Shown here: in pieces, positions 5,092 through 5,623 of the stretch
Layout of the letters: each line of letters opens with the position of its first letter
How positions within the stretch are numbered: the stretch's first letter is position 1
Source of the DNA: Streptosporangiaceae bacterium
GTDB taxonomy: Bacteria > Actinomycetota > Actinomycetes > Streptosporangiales > Streptosporangiaceae
Length of the DNA stretch: 5,623 nt
Assembly: GCA_030045295.1 (NCBI GenBank)
Contig: JASIGD010000328.1
Span: 1 to 5,623, forward strand
Direction: 5' to 3'
Program-made: the position numbers and the translations under genes
The notes under the pieces: generated by a model
Told to the model about the DNA's origin: nothing
The model's database searches: none
The model's input: only the letters and a program-made list of their open reading frames with translations

Positions 5092-5623
5092 ATGCTCATG
5101 TTGCACACTTCCGACTGGCATCTGGGACGGTCGCTGCACAGGGCCGACCTGCGTGCGGCGCAGGCCGCATTTCTCGACCATCTGGTCGCCACGGCCCGCG
5201 CCGAGAAGGTGGACGTGGTGCTGGTCGCCGGGGATGTCTACGACCGCGCGGTCCCGCCGCTCGATTCCGTAGAGCTGTGCGAGGATGCCCTCCTCCGGCT
5301 GCACGCCACGGGGGCGAGGATCGTGCTGATCAGCGGCAACCACGACTCCGCGCGCCGGCTCGGGTTCGGCAGCGGCCTGCTGGACCAGGCAGGAGTGCAC
5401 CTGCGCACCCGGCCCGGCGCGCTGGCCAGGCCGGTCATGCTGGAAGACGCGCACGGGCCCGTGGCCGTGTACGGGGTGCCGTACCTGGAGCCGGACGCCG
5501 TGCGCGGCGAGCTGCCGGAACCCGCTGGCGAGCCGGAACCCGGTGGCGAGCCGGAACCCGTTGGCGAGCCGGAGCCCGGTGGCGACCGGTCGGCTGGCGG
5601 CGAGGTGCCGCGCGGGCACGCGG
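5092..5623 (+). CDS. sbcD: Exonuclease SbcCD subunit D, N-terminal part (cut by window end)
   Basis: The 177 visible codons are the N-terminal part of SbcD/Mre11, the Mn-dependent nuclease subunit that works with the ATPase SbcC to open hairpins and process DNA double-strand ends. Three metallophosphoesterase motifs are visible: HTSDWHLG (Asp8, His10), AGDVYD (Asp48, Asp51) and SGNHDSARR (Asn83, His84, Asp85). The later histidine motifs lie beyond the window. ATG 5092 gives the family's usual MxxLHTSDWH opening; ATG 5080 and 5098 are in the same frame and possible. No Shine-Dalgarno is visible, so it may be leaderless or near-leaderless. After GVPYLEPDAVRGELP, where homologues continue with the core fold, a glycine/proline/glutamate repeat is inserted. 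It is divergent from the PBP gene; sbcC is expected downstream. Confidence 0.93.
   Translation, partial: MLMLHTSDWHLGRSLHRADLRAAQAAFLDHLVATARAEKVDVVLVAGDVYDRAVPPLDSVELCEDALLRLHATGARIVLISGNHDSARRLGFGSGLLDQAGVHLRTRPGALARPVMLEDAHGPVAVYGVPYLEPDAVRGELPEPAGEPEPGGEPEPVGEPEPGGDRSAGGEVPRGHA
5527..5580 (+). repeat. 18-bp tandem repeat inside sbcD (GEPEPG/V units)
   Basis: Three consecutive 18-base units begin at 5527, 5545 and 5563, each starting GGCGAGCCGGA and differing at one or two bases. They encode GEPEPG, GEPEPV and GEPEPG. A degenerate half-unit precedes them (CCGGAACCCGCT, 5515-5526) and a decayed unit follows (GGCGACCGGTCGGCT, 5581-5595). The reading frame is preserved, so the repeat adds a flexible acidic linker at residues 146-163 of SbcD. 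Confidence 0.85.

Noticed and set aside
4777..5619. Minus-strand 280-codon open frame with GFRLATGFRLASGF repeats
   Set aside because: The peptide repeat is only the reverse reading of the 18-bp tandem repeat in sbcD; the frame crosses sbcD and the PBP N-terminus without motifs.

Overview
The window is very GC-rich and protein coding almost end to end. It has the strong third-position G/C bias of a high-GC actinomycete. The cell-wall gene (a MecA_N-type penicillin-binding lipoprotein) and the SbcD sequence also look actinobacterial. I cannot name a genus. Nothing looks like a phage, insertion sequence, CRISPR array, tRNA or rRNA gene.

Layout, left to right. (1) Bases 1-78: promoter/operator region of the first operon, with a weak imperfect inverted repeat. 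(2) 79-627 (+): an OsmC/Ohr-family protein that keeps the first redox cysteine but has serine at the expected second one. (3) 638-1876 (+): a two-Rossmann-fold FAD/NAD(P) oxidoreductase, tightly coupled to the OsmC gene. Its Shine-Dalgarno overlaps the OsmC stop codon, and its first codon appears to be ATC, because the FAD-binding glycine motif lies upstream of the first in-frame GTG. (4) 1877-2094: a 218-base non-coding gap with a split inverted repeat and a separate 9-bp hairpin. (5) 2095-3090 (+): an aminohydrolase of the adenosine/adenine deaminase family, with motifs of the adenine deaminase branch. (6) 3087-5003 (-): a class B penicillin-binding lipoprotein, convergent with the deaminase; the two stop codons interlock in one CTAG. 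(7) 5004-5091: a short divergent control region. (8) 5092-5623 (+): the first 177 codons of sbcD, the nuclease subunit of SbcCD, cut by the window edge and carrying a GEPEPG-type 18-bp tandem repeat.

Functionally the window is a run of housekeeping and accessory single genes, not one system. The OsmC-flavoprotein pair is the only likely functional unit (thiol/peroxide or electrophile detoxification, by inference). The deaminase belongs to purine salvage, the PBP to peptidoglycan cross-linking outside the membrane, and SbcD to DNA end and hairpin processing; sbcC would be expected just downstream. I see no evidence for an undescribed multi-gene system. The points most worth checking are the non-canonical start codon of the flavoprotein, the structured leader before the deaminase, and the repeat expansion inside SbcD.
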